A stretch of DNA of 64,000 bases, from positions 231,535,654 through 231,599,653 of the forward strand of contig JARDYH010000001.1 of the NCBI GenBank assembly GCA_029215795.1. The letters run 5' to 3'. The position numbers were made by a program, and so were the translations under genes. The notes under the pieces are model-generated. The model ran no database searches. It had not been told where the DNA came from and saw only the letters and a list, made by a program, of their open reading frames with translations. Numbering within the stretch: the stretch's first letter is position 1; each line of letters opens with the position of its first letter. Source of the stretch: Anniella stebbinsi. Lineage: Eukaryota; Chordata; Lepidosauria; Squamata; Anniellidae. Below are positions 45,166 to 56,055 of the stretch, piece by piece.

Positions 45166-47518
45166 AGATCCAATCTAGATCCAACCTGTTAATTTGGATG
45201 CATCAGATTTCTGAACACCAAGGACTGGATTAAAGTTTTTGGTTGTTCATAGGTGTATTTATTACTAATTCTTCTACAGCTGAAGTCCCCCAAGGTTCCT
45301 GAAAAGCCAGTTTGCAGTATCAGGGCAACTTCCAAAATAGCATGGCATGCAGCACAGGACCTCCTTTGTTGAACTAGGGGACAGGGGTGGGGAAGGGGTA
45401 TTAGAAGATCATTGACCCTGCCTTCTATGAGTGGAAATGCTCCCATGCAGGCAAATCTTTGGATCTAAGCTCAGTTGTTGATCTCTTGGGGCCACATCTT
45501 TCTCCGATCAGAGTCAATGTAAGTATTTTCAAGGATTTGAAAACAAAGCAGAGCTGAGCCAATACTAAACATGCATTTTAAACACCTTCATCTTTTATTT
45601 CCTTAGAGATGTTTTTTTCAGTATTTGAGGGCTTGGGGTGGAACCGTAAGATTTTTTCTTAAAAATTGACCCAGTGAATACATTGCATTTTTGTAACAAT
45701 TTGTTTTTACTGAATTTATTAAATGGCCACATTATTTTCAATAAAGTATCACTATAATAACATAATGTTGCACACTCTACATAAACAGTACAAAAGAAGA
45801 AAAAATATAAAAATCATTACTGAACATTATATTCCTCGAGATTAAAAAGAACTAGTATAAAAAAGGAGGAAGGGTACAAGCAACATGAGGTTTCAGCTAC
45901 AGAAATCTTGAATCTTAGTGTAATGGCAAAATAGAAGAGCTAATGTTTTAACGTATGGAAAACAATCCTAAAAGTAACTAAAGTAGCTGACTATATAAAC
46001 CACATTTTCTGAAAATACAATTAGAAGGCTAAAAACATGACAAACAAGAATGCCAGTGCAAGAAATAAAGCAGCATATTCGTGTTAGTTGGAAACAAAAT
46101 TTCATGTATTAATACTGATCAGAGAGGTAAAGATATGAATATGTTGCAATATCATGCATATAGTTAAGTTGCTAAACAAGCAACATGTAATTACAAGCCA
46201 AAACACATACCCAGAGGAAACATTAAGCAGGCATTTAAATTTCCCATCAGAGTAACTATACAAACTATGGATGACTAATTTAACATAGTTAATGGTTGGT
46301 ATTTACACCAGTCTTGATTCCATAGGTTTGTTGTTCAAGAGCAGGACCATGTTTCAAAGATTTTTCACATCCCTGTTTCGGTTAAAACAGGGGGCTGAGA
46401 TCCTGACTTTGGTCCTATTGCTGGGTGTTCTATTCACAGGATGCAGATTCCACCCATCTGCTCCAAAGCCTGGGGAAGTCCCCTGTGGAATGGTGCGTAG
46501 GGGGCTGCTGGAGAATTACTTTCCCCTCACCTCTCCATTGTCAGGATCCTTCACTGGATTTCAATCTTTCACTAGATTTCAATCCCGCCTTTACATGGAA
46601 GGAGACCTTCCATTTGTACAAAGGCTATTTAGGCTTTAAAGCAGTATTGTTGTTTTTTGCAGACAATACACTAGTTCCCCTTTTTTCTTCATTTAAGTTG
46701 TAATTCTAGAAAAAGCAAAATTACTTATAACACTATTTACTGCAATGTTTGTCATAGTTTTTTTTAAAAAACACTTAAATAAAATAATGTTTTAAATGTG
46801 AGATTGCAAGGATTTATCAGCAATTCAAATTTAACTGGCAAAGACAGTGTTATGATTACTATTGAACAAAATGGACCTGCCTTACAAATTAGGCAGACAT
46901 CGCTTTTATGTAGAACAATATAAATGTTTAAACACATCCAAAATTATATAATTAAAAGTTGGATTTAGACTTCTCTGACTGTGAATGGAAAGGCATTGCT
47001 CCAGCTGAAGGAAAGAGATCGCACTGGCAGAAGGTGGGTGGGGGGAGATGTGTTTTACTAATTTCTCTATAGTACCACCTCCCACACTATTCTGGAGGGA
47101 TCCCCTATCTTCATTAAAAGACACAGGATGCAAGGGGATGGGGAGATAGGCAGAGGTCCCCACCACCAGCAGCATGGTCATCCTCTAAGTGGAATTCAAG
47201 TTTACCTAAAAGAGATACTTCACTAAATAAAGTGTTAGGTGATGTGGAAAAAGACCTTGGTTTTCCTGCAATGGATGGTTTGTGCAAAAAGGGAAAGAAA
47301 ATCTAGGTCCTAAGCTGCTTGGCCATAGGAGTCTCTGGCAAAACAGAATAGGGAGGTCTAGGCTAAGCTAGTCGTCTATCTTCGGTACAAAAGTAGTTGT
47401 GTGTACAAACTCCGGGTGAAGTTTCCTAACTTTAATGGTTGCTAACAATTGCTAATGTGTTTACTAGTAATGCTGCCGGTATAGAGTTTTTCCTTGTCAG
47501 GGCTCTGGATCGGGATAT
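45166..47518. other. Unclassified AT-rich sequence
   Basis: Short ORFs at 46292-46703 and elsewhere have no recognisable domain. No repeat family was securely recognised. Confidence 0.4.
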
Positions 47519-47952
47519 ATGCAAGTTGCTTACCTGTAACTGTAGTTCTTCGAGTGGTCATCTGTGCAGTCACACACTATGGGCTCGCGCCAGCGCCGAG
47601 CCTCAAACTGGAACTTCTAAAGCCTAGAACTTCTGGCGGGAACCCCTCCCCCCACTGTCCTATCGCGCATGCTCGGGTTCCCGCTTACCTCAGTTCTATG
47701 AGACCGCTGTTGCCTCACGAACGAGATAATTTAACAGAGCTCCAATAAAGGAACAAGAAGAAAAAATCCATGCGCAATAGTTTTCCATATGACCTGGCAG
47801 AATCAGCGAGGCCAAGAGGGGACGGTGGGAGGGTTGTGTGACTGCACAGATGATCACTCGAAGAACTACAGTTACAGGTAAGCAACTTGCATTTCTTCGT
47901 GGTCTCTGTGCATCACACACTATGGGCGAGTAACAAGCAGCTGAATAGCCCA

Positions 47953-48630
47953 TCACTGTAGGACCGATGATAAAACAGCTCGGCCGAAGGAGGAATCACT
48001 CCATGCTTTGACGTCCAGTTTGTAGTGCGAGACAAAGGTAGAAGCACTGGACCAAGTCGCCGCTCTGCAGAGTTCCGAGATAGGGATTCCTCTATCCAGA
48101 GCCGTAGATGTAGCCACGGACCGCGTTGAATGGGCTCTTAGTGCAATGGGTGGTTCTCTCTTTGCTAACTGGTAAGCAAGGGAGATCGTATGCACGACCC
48201 ACTTAGCGAAACGTTGCGCAGATACTGAGTGTCCTCTAGTCTTGCCGCCATAGCATATAAAAAGATGATCCGATTTACGGAAGGATGATGTCCTGTCCTT
48301 ATAGAAGGCGAGCGTATGGCGCACATCGAGAGCGTGGAGCTTGGTACTGATTGGGCTATCCAAGGTTTGAAAGAATGTAGGCAGTATAATGTTCTGGTTG
48401 ATATGAAAATCAGAGACCTTAGGACGGAAATTGGGGCCTGCCCGGAGGATCACTTTATCTTTGAAGAACTGAGTGTATGGAGGGTTGATCATCAACGTGC
48501 AAAGCTCCAACGCTCGTCTGGCTGAAGTAATGGCCACCAAAAAGGCTGTCTTGAGGGTAAGTAGTCTGATATTGGTAGTTGCCAGTGGTTTGAATGGTTT
48601 ATTAGTCAATGCAGCCAGGACCACCGACAA
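47953..48630 (-). CDS. DIRS tyrosine recombinase (catalytic part)
   Basis: The frame encodes 225 residues with the tyrosine-recombinase catalytic set: Arg39 in TSARRALEL, His167-x-x-Arg170 in RAHSTRSVATS, Trp193 in AATWSSASTF and Tyr203 in SHYKLDV. The family enzyme inserts the circular DNA copy of the element by site-specific recombination. The same frame continues upstream of the first Met, to about 48800, with LKTTSIKVYLSAISARHDLI and PLAKQFLKGLHNLHPPLQEV, the N-terminal core-binding part. The Met at 48630 is therefore not the natural start. A single frame change near 48795 separates it from the open frame of gag. No stop lies within the catalytic domain. The internal complementary region starts about 25 bases beyond the stop, as usual in DIRS. 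Confidence 0.92.
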   Translation of the reverse strand: MSVVLAALTNKPFKPLATTNIRLLTLKTAFLVAITSARRALELCTLMINPPYTQFFKDKVILRAGPNFRPKVSDFHINQNIILPTFFQTLDSPISTKLHALDVRHTLAFYKDRTSSFRKSDHLFICYGGKTRGHSVSAQRFAKWVVHTISLAYQLAKREPPIALRAHSTRSVATSTALDRGIPISELCRAATWSSASTFVSHYKLDVKAWSDSSFGRAVLSSVLQ

Positions 48631-48791
48631 GCTCCACTGTGGGACTACCTCCTGTAACGGTGGATGTAGGTTGTGTAGGCCTTTGAGGAACTGCTTTGCG
48701 AGTGGATGAGAGAAGGCCGAGAAGCCCTGTATTAGATCATGCCGCGCTGAGATCGCCGACAGATAGACCTTAATTGACGTGGTCTTCAGGC

Positions 48792-49841
48792 CTACTTCAA
48801 CAAGAGCATAATCTCTTGAAAGGAAATGACTTCAACTGAAGGGGAGGCTCGTTTATCCGTCCCCACCTCCTCCTCGGGTGACGGTAGTGACGGTGGGGCA
48901 TCTACGGAGGAGGAGGAATCGGATTCGTAGTCTTCCTCTGACTGAGGTAGTATTGGAGCTCTCACTTCCATGGGGGGAAGAGGGGACAGAGGAGTGTCCG
49001 GTGTAGGCTGGGTCGGTACCGACGCTGAGGCTGTTGGCGGTAGTCTGGGCGGCCGTGGGGGAACAAACATCTCCTCCTGCCCTTCGAGCCGTTGCCCCGT
49101 GTAGGGGTCAAAAATGAATCCTTTGCGAGATTCGCCGCGATCGTGCGGAGGTAGACTGGTCCACGACTGCAGAGAATGCTCCGAGAATTGGTCCCAATCT
49201 CGTAAAGGCATCGGGGATGGTGATCGAGCTCGACGTGCTGCGGTCGACGTCCTCGGTACCGATGTTGGTATCGGCGAGGTGGGCGGTGAGAGAGGGTCGA
49301 AAGGCCGGTCTCCCGGCTCCGAGGCCGGTGGCGAAAAGGAGAGAGAAAGCCTTGATACCGGCGAGCCGCGGTGTGCGTGTGCGGCGGTGTCTCTGGTCGG
49401 CTTCGGCTCAGTGGATGTTGGTTTCGTCGGTACTGAGGGGGACGAGCTTGACTGGCACCAGAGTCTCGGTGTCGAGGGCGGCGGTGGTGCCAGCATTGGC
49501 CATAACAGCGGTAGCGATAGTGACGTTGAAGGTGACGCCATTGGTCTGGCCATCGGTACCGGTGATCGTGTTGGTACCGAGGCTGGTTTCGGCGGTGGTA
49601 CCGGCCGCGGTGTCGGGTCTTCGGGCGAACGCGGCTTTTGGTGCCTCGACTTCGAGGAGATCTTCGACCTTTCCTTTTTCTTATGTGTCCCCTCCTTCAC
49701 AGTCTCCTGACTGATTTTTGGCCTCTTCGCCTTGACCACCTCAGTGGACAGGGAGGGCTTAGATTTCTTGGGGCGAGCGGACGGCTCTGCTGCCCTGGGC
49801 GCGGTAGGGACTGCGGGGGCCTGGCGTACTGGCAGGTCCAC
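48792..49841 (-). pseudogene. DIRS gag-like ORF1, broken at its N terminus and fused to the recombinase start
   Basis: 349-codon open frame. Start: MDLPVRQAPAVPTAPRAAEP. It is rich in Pro, Ser and Arg, with low-complexity PTRSP and SPPTSP stretches. The true gag start is probably the ATG near 50046 (MAQTTLFKNCSACSAKL), with a Cys-rich zinc-finger-like part at 49940-50046. One frame change within that part and a TAA near 49893 separate it from the long frame, so gag is broken. Its last 15-20 residues (VISFQEIMLLLK) look more like the beginning of a recombinase helix than gag. This places the internal deletion junction near 48840-48870. The DNA is CpG-rich and repeats the motif GGTACCG several times. 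Confidence 0.8.
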
Positions 49842-50507
49842 GGTTTCCAGAGCCTTTTTCCAGAGGAGGGCTCTTAGCTTGTTCGCCCTATTTTATCGCG
49901 TCTGCCTCGAGAAGCTAAGGCAATGGGCGCAGGTGTTGACCATATGGGCCTCGCCCAAACAAAGGAGGCACTTTGAGTGTCCATCTGAGAGGGTCAAGCT
50001 TAGCGCTGCAAGCAGAGCAGTTTTTAAACAGGGTAGTCTGCGCCATTTTGGGAGCTTGACGAAGCCCACGGCAAACTGAGGGCTGGAGGAGCGAAGATGG
50101 AAGGGGGGGGGGTGCCTCTGTACTCAATTATATCCGAGAGAGGGAAGATATCGCAGAAAAGAAGATCTATAGATTTATAGAACAGGGATTCAGGAACAAT
50201 AGAATAATAACTTTTTTTATATATATAGGGACGAAGCAGAAGAGAAAGAAGAAGCAAGGGAGGGATAGAGATAGAGAAATCTAGGCTAGAATATGAATAA
50301 AAACAAGGTACGAACATAGAGAAGTTCTCCGTGAGGCAACCAGCAAGGCGGTCAAAAAAGAACTGAGGTAAGCGGGAACCCGAGCATGCACGATAGGACG
50401 GTGGGGGGAGGGGTTCCCGCCAAACGTTCTAGGCTTTAGAAGTTCCGGTTTGAGGCTCGGCGCCGGCGCGAACCCATAGTGTGTGATGCACAGAGACCAC
50501 GAAGAAG

Positions 50508-51451
50508 AATCCTTGGATTGTTTGATTAGGTTGGTGACCAGACAATCAGAAAGGCATTTGCAAATTCCAGAGTTCTCATACTTTTGCATAATATCAACGG
50601 TCACACCTAGTCATTTAATTAGGATAAATGTCAGGGAGTACCAATTATAGCTTCATTCTGGCTAAGCCCGAGCCCATATTTGGCCAGCCTTCCCAGAAAA
50701 CATGGAGATTTTAGAAACGAGATATGTGAGGCATACTTAAAAGGCAGAGCTTCTAAATAACAAAACTCAAATGAGGAGTCACTGGAGGTTGAAGCACCTG
50801 CAGCTTACTGTGACAATTTTGCTTGATTCTTTGCTAGTAATGTTGTTCAGACCCTGTCCTGTTTCAGACAGTGAGTCCTGTCATAGTGAAAGCCTAGCAT
50901 TGTTGGGTACTGGGAGTTCCAGTATATAGGGTGTCCATTATGGATCTGGTTCATACCAAGGTCTTGGTGCAAGTCAGATTCAATTGGATTCTAATCAAGC
51001 AGGAGTCCATTTTCCCAGAGAGGAAAGCACAGAGCAGCACCGTGGAGAGCTCTGAGTGATGCTGTGGCTGCTCCAACAAGCAACAGTTTGTGAATGAGCC
51101 TTTGTAATCTTTTGGCTTCCTTTAGGCTGGTTAGATTCATCACCATTCTGACTAAAGCTTTCTCTCAGGGGCCTGGCCTTTTTCAGCAAATCTTGCACTG
51201 TGACAACACAGAAGTGGCTATGACATGGTGGTAACTTCATAACTGGAATTCTCAGAATCTGAGGGAGGCAATGTGACGCCCTCCAGACACAGGAGTGGGT
51301 GGATTGATCTTTGGGGCATTCCTGGGAACCAAGTCCTAAGAAGGTGCAAACCAGTAAGGTGTAGCCAAGCCCACTCCCTGTTCTGTTAACTCAGGTGCCT
51401 CATCCTCTGATGATGAGGGATTGGGACTCTGGACCATTAACTAAGATCCAG
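50508..51451. other. Unclassified sequence between DIRS and SINE
   Basis: No exon or repeat family recognised. The right flank of DIRS is at 50508. Confidence 0.45.
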
Positions 51452-51682
51452 CATGATACAATAGTTACAGTGTTGAACTGGGACTCAGGAGATCCAGATT
51501 CTACTTCCCACTCAGCCATGAAGCTCACTAGTAGACTTTGGGTCAGTCACTGACTCTCAGCCTATCCTTCCTCACAGGTTTACTGTGAGGATAAATAAGA
51601 GGGGACGAGGTCAATGTAAACTGACTTGGGTTCCTTGCAAGTGGAAAAAAAGACAGGATATAAATGTCAGAATAAATAAAGT
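51452..51682 (+). mobile_element. Sauria-type SINE, nearly full length
   Basis: Starts with a decayed tRNA-related head (GTTACAGTGTTGAACTGGGA, then CAGGAGATCCAGATTCTACT as box B region). Core: CCACTCAGCCATGAAGCTCA, GGGTCAGTCACTGACTCTCA, CTGTGAGGATAAATAAGAGG. It ends GACAGGATATAAATGTCAGA and an AATAAATAAA tail. The tail type is the one supplied by Bov-B-like LINEs in squamates (family knowledge). Confidence 0.92.
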
Positions 51683-51789
51683 GACCGCTGAACTAGCCTG
51701 GTGGGAATGACAGGGCTCTTGGCACTATCTCTGATGTTATTAACAGTGATCTAACTGACTGGGAAAGGTCATTTAAAGATTAAAAGTTG

Positions 51790-52430
51790 AGTGTCATTAA
51801 TATGTTCATAACCACTTCTGTGCTGCATAAGCAATCAGGAACAGCCTTCTCAGTTCTAAGTCAGGGTCTGGAGGACATAGTTGAGTAGATGAAGTTAAAG
51901 TTGAATCCAGATAATATGAGATGCTTGTGATAGATGGGGTGGTAATCTTCCCATCTGATGCAGTTTAAAGCTTTTGTTTCCTCCTAGGCCCTCCACTGCT
52001 CCTAGATAAACAGTTAGTGGAAGTTGCCTGGGGTACCTTTTTGTCACAAAGGACCTGTCCCTTTTTGGAGAGGAGGGACTTCACTATGCTTTAGCCATGA
52101 TTTTGTAACTTACAAGGATTGACTATTCTAGCACAGTTTAAACAAGGTAACTTAGAAGCTGCATCTGGTGCAAATGGTGTTGTTTGCATTCAGGGAGGAT
52201 GCAGGGAGGTTGTGGCAATTCCACTGGCTGCCTAGTAACTTCTGGGTCCAATTTAAGGAATTGGTATTTTCTTTGAAGTCCTTCACAGCCTTGGACCTAC
52301 ATAATTTGAAGGTTGTCCTTTTCAATGTGAACCCTATGCTTCTGAATTCTGCTGGTCAAATCTTTCTCAAAGTTCATTCAATCTACAAAGTGAATAAGGC
52401 AACAGTGATGAACATGTGGGGATAGTCACT
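51790..52430 (+). mobile_element. Very degenerate L2-like LINE fragment
   Basis: Weak frames show MKLKLNPD near 51890 and a segment at 52160-52400 resembling LHWLPSNFWVQFKELVFSLK with KALHDL-like continuation. These are the same parts as in the 14.9-15.6 kb copy. Heavy decay indicates an old insertion. Confidence 0.65.
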
Positions 52431-52465
52431 TCCATAAATGTTTTTCATAAGGATGGTAAAACATA

Positions 52466-52665
52466 GAGCCTATTCAGGTGACACATTAAGCCATGGTTAG
52501 GCTACTAACCCTTTTGAAGCAAAAGGTTAGTGAGCAGGTTTAAACCATGGTTATGTAGCCACCATAATTAGGAATGGTTCACACAACACGCCAAGCCATA
52601 ACGTTTAGCTCAAAATGCTTAACCGTGGTGGCTTAGTGTATCATCTGAACAGGATCAACAGCATT
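52466..52665. mobile_element. Hairpin MITE (CTATTCAGGTGACACATTAA termini)
   Basis: The left end GAGCCTATTCAGGTGACACA and the right end (reversed: GATCCTGTTCAGATGATACA) are inverted. Arms continue with AAGCCATGGTTAGGCTACTA. About 200 bases, no ORF. Confidence 0.8.
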
Positions 52666-54499
52666 TCAGAAAGCATTTGAAGGAGGATAATTACTTTTTG
52701 ATGCAGTTGCTGTATTTCATTTAATGTTGTCCATATTTAATTCCTTTGTACATTTATAGTGTGCTACCTGTAGCCTTGAAAAGAAACATAACAATGTTCA
52801 AATAAAAATTTAAAAAACCTAGTTTTTGCAAAATCAATTTGTAGCCATAATTGTTGGATGCTACATATATTCCTTCTTTTGTCAGAAAAGAAAATGACAA
52901 GATTATTTCGTAAATCAGATTGGAGGCATGTATTATTTCAAACCTACAAAAGGACAGTGACCCACTTTTTAAACATGAAAAGAATTTAAAGTTTCTGCAT
53001 TCAAGATGGAACTTTTAAACAAGGGAGTATATACTGCCTGTAAAACTCCACTTGCATTACTTTGTAATACTGGCACCAGCACACACTAAACAGTACACAT
53101 GCATACATAATGACTAGGATCACAAGATGACCAACCATTCTAAATTAGAGGAAAAACTTATATAAAGCTACCAGCCTTCAGGAAGAAATGCAAATGCAAA
53201 CCACTAAGAAACTATGATGCCACAAATATACTTCTTGTTATTTTTGATGTATGAAAAAACTGCATACAACACTGAGGACTTCGTGACAATGCAAATTTTA
53301 CTTGGTTAATTCAAACAAGTGATCAGAGAACGCAATAGTGAAATTCTATTTCTATATTTACCACTGAAACCTCAAAGACATAATACATGTTACATTCTTT
53401 GTAGTCTCAGCACAAGAGTGGGCAACATGTGGTCTGTGGGCTGCATGCTGCCTTTGCCACTAAATTCTGCAGCAAAAACCTTACAGAGCACAAAGGGTCA
53501 AATTCAGCTTGTCCTGAAGCTGAGTTTGACCCTTTTAGCTTCCTGGTACAGTGCACTAAGGGTCAAAGTAAGCTTCAGGACCCCTTCTAGCACTAGATAT
53601 TGCTACTTGGTGGTTTGCTGCCAAATGTTGACAGCAATCCGCTAAAGGTTTGGATGACTTTTTGGGAGGGTGGGGGACTGTGTGGCAAAAATGGCCCCCA
53701 CACCTCCTGAAGTTGCCCACTTGTTTTAGGGCATGATCCATCCCTGCACAGGTACATCCAGCTTTGTATAAGGGATGAACACAGGATTCAATAGTGCTCT
53801 GCTTCTCCTCTCAAGTGCAAGTGTACTATACTGTACTGGAATGTTATTGAAAATGGGAGGTCCTTGTTTACCCTCTCAAATCATTACTGAACCCTCCCAC
53901 TCGCTTGGCACAAATTGCTCAAACTTGCACCCAGCCTACCAATTCATTTGCCAATTGGTATTTTGCACTCATACAGGGATGGATCATGCCTGCAATGTTC
54001 TGTGAAGACAATGGAACCTCCTCCAGATTTTATTATATCTTTATTCATAGAGAGATGAGATGGTGGACAAGAAAAAGCATTTTTCATATTTTCTTTCTAT
54101 AAAATATATTTTGGAAACAGTGTGGGTTCATGTTACCAAACCCTTGTCTTAACGCTAACATTCAGCCAGCATTTTATCAAATCTGTGGCTGGATCGTGAA
54201 CATCCATTTGCTGTCTAGGCTACTTTATTAAGATCTACAAAGATCTGAAGCAAGGAGTCAAATCGAACCTGAACCAAACCCAGAATGAACCTTTATTCCC
54301 CCCGCCCCCCTGAACTGGAATAGAACCTGAACAAATTATCTGAAAGTCTCTGTTAATCCTGAACAGAAATAGGGAGTGGGGGTGGGAGAGAGGAGGTTAG
54401 TTTACCAATTCTGAATATAGGTTTTCTAGAACAGTTTCCTGAATTATCTACCAAGGACATGCACACTCTTTCCTGGCTTACTTACAATTGTTGTCCCTA
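52666..54499. other. Unclassified sequence
   Basis: An inverted duplication is visible at 53490-53580. The strings GGTCAAATTCAGCTTGTCCT and AGCTGAGTTTGACCC recur nearby, followed by GGGTCAAAGTAAGCTTCAGG, probably part of a MITE. No gene found. Confidence 0.45.
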
Positions 54500-54890
54500 T
54501 ATTCCAGAGCTCATTGGAATAGCAGTCAAAATTACCGTTTGAAAAGAAAAAATATTTGTATTAAAACACAGCACATAGTTAAATTAAGGAATCTGCTGCC
54601 AGAGGATGTAGTGATAGTCACTAGTTTAGATGGCTTTAATCAGGGATTAGATAAATTCATGGTTAAAATAATCAATGGCTACAAATCATTATGGCTATAG
54701 GCTATCTCCAGGATTAGAGGCACCATGTCTCTAAATACCAATTCCTAGTGAAGAACAGCAGGAGAGGACTATTGCCATCATGTCATACTTTGGGACTCCC
54801 TGTAGGAATCTGGTTGGCCACTGTGCAGAACAAGATGCAGTTCTAGATAGGCTTTTGGTGTGATCCTGTAGGGCTGGTCTGATGTTCTTA
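54500..54890 (+). mobile_element. CR1 LINE 3' end
   Basis: AATCTGCTGCCAGAGGATGT, GATTAGATAAATTCATGG, ATGGCTATAGGCTATCTCCA and the ending GGGCTGGTCTGATGTTCTTA match the same CR1 subfamily as the 23.3-23.7 kb end. Confidence 0.9.
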
Positions 54891-55324
54891 AAAGTGAATA
54901 CATTTTGATTCTCCTTCTTAAATCCTTGCATTCTTCAGTTGTAAGCTTTATTCTTAAAATATACCACCATTACTTACTATATTCTAATATATTTTGCCTA
55001 TAAAACAGAACTAAATGTTTGTAGAAGGTAGTTAATTGCTCTGCAAATATTTATTACACCCAGAGCTGCTGGCTGGTCAGCACTTTTGGAAAAATTCAGC
55101 CAGTCGTTTATAAAACTACAAAAGTAGTATTAATTATTAATAATTGTTAATTATTAACCAAATCTTCCCATGAGCTTAACCACATCTCCTCTCTATTTCT
55201 ATTATTTTGGCGATGCCAAATCAGGCTGGAGGCGGAAATTTCATGAAAAATCTTCCATCTCACAAAATGTTCCCTCTTTCCAGTGATGGGTCAAGCAGGT
55301 TCAGGTGACCAGAATTTAGCAGCC
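54891..55324. other. Unclassified sequence
   Basis: AT-rich, with TATTAATTATTAATAATTG low-complexity near 55128-55156; nothing else recognised. Confidence 0.45.
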
Positions 55325-55327
55325 AAT

Positions 55328-55550
55328 GACCCTGTTCAGACAACACGTTAACCCATGGTGGTTAGGCAGTTTGAAGTAAACATTATGGCTTAGTGTGTCA
55401 TGTGAACCATGACTTAGCATGTCGTGTGAACCATTCCTAACCATGGTGACTACATAACCATGGTCTAAGCATGCTCACTAACCAATGCTGCAAAACGGTT
55501 AGCGGCCTAACCATGACTTAGCATGTCATCTGAACAGGCCATTATAGAAT
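55328..55550. mobile_element. Hairpin MITE (CTGTTCAGACAACACG termini)
   Basis: The left end GACCCTGTTCAGACAACACG and the right end (reversed: GGCCTGTTCAGATGACATGC) are inverted. An internal partial repeat of the terminus (CTTAGCATGTCGTGTGAACC) near 55410 suggests nesting or duplication. Confidence 0.85.
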
Positions 55551-55914
55551 GGCACAGGAAGCCCTGTTTCCTTTCTGGTTTAGGCAATGAGTTCTTATAT
55601 GGTTTTGTTATTTTTGTCATGTTTTAAGTATTGTTGTTTATTGTTTTTAGACTGTTAGCTGCCTTAGAATATTAAGGTTATTTTTCTGCAACTAATATGA
55701 CATCAGGCAACCACCATTCTTTACATACACATTTTGTTGATATCTTTCAAGGTAAAAAACATTCATGAGCACGTATTTTCTAACTGAATGTAGATCCTAA
55801 GCTATAGCCCCTTTTTAAAAGGTAGGGAATGTATAGTATGGCTTCCAAAGTAAGATACAGGTTGCTGATTTCTTACATGATTTAGTGGGCTGCATCCAAT
55901 GGTGGATTTGTAGT

Positions 55915-56055
55915 AGGACAGGGATGGAAAACTTGTATCCCTCCAGATGTTACTGGACTTCAGCTCTCATCATCCCTCATAATTGGCTATGTTGGCTATG
56001 GCTGATGGGATTTACAGTCCAACAATATCTGGGCCACAAGCTGTAGTAAGGGAAC
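55915..56055. mobile_element. Hairpin MITE, second copy of the CCAGATGT type
   Basis: The left arm CCCTCCAGATGTTACTGGAC and the right arm GGATTTACAGTCCAACAATA with GATGGG are inverted. Related to 6725-6862 but more decayed. Confidence 0.65.

Larger units (their letters stand above)
47520..50507 (-). mobile_element. DIRS-type tyrosine-recombinase retroelement, RT-deleted
   Basis: Whole element of about 3.0 kb on the minus strand. Terminal inverted repeats of about 129 bases are at 47569-47697 and 50360-50487. The internal complementary region is at 47836-47927. The first half, from GTGTGACTGCACAGATGATC to GGTAAGCAACTTGC, is complementary to the left outer end 47521-47575. The second half, TTCTTCGTGGTCTCTGTGCA, is complementary to the right outer end 50470-50506. 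Gag (49841-48792 plus upstream pieces) lies before the tyrosine recombinase (about 48840-47953). No reverse transcriptase, RNase H or methyltransferase region exists between them, so the element is a deletion derivative. High CpG content in gag suggests a fairly recent insertion. Confidence 0.95.

Noticed and set aside
49114..49714. Plus-strand ORFs of 165-198 codons opposite DIRS gag
   Set aside because: They are antisense shadows of the CpG-rich gag frame with low-complexity Gly/Arg content and no domain.
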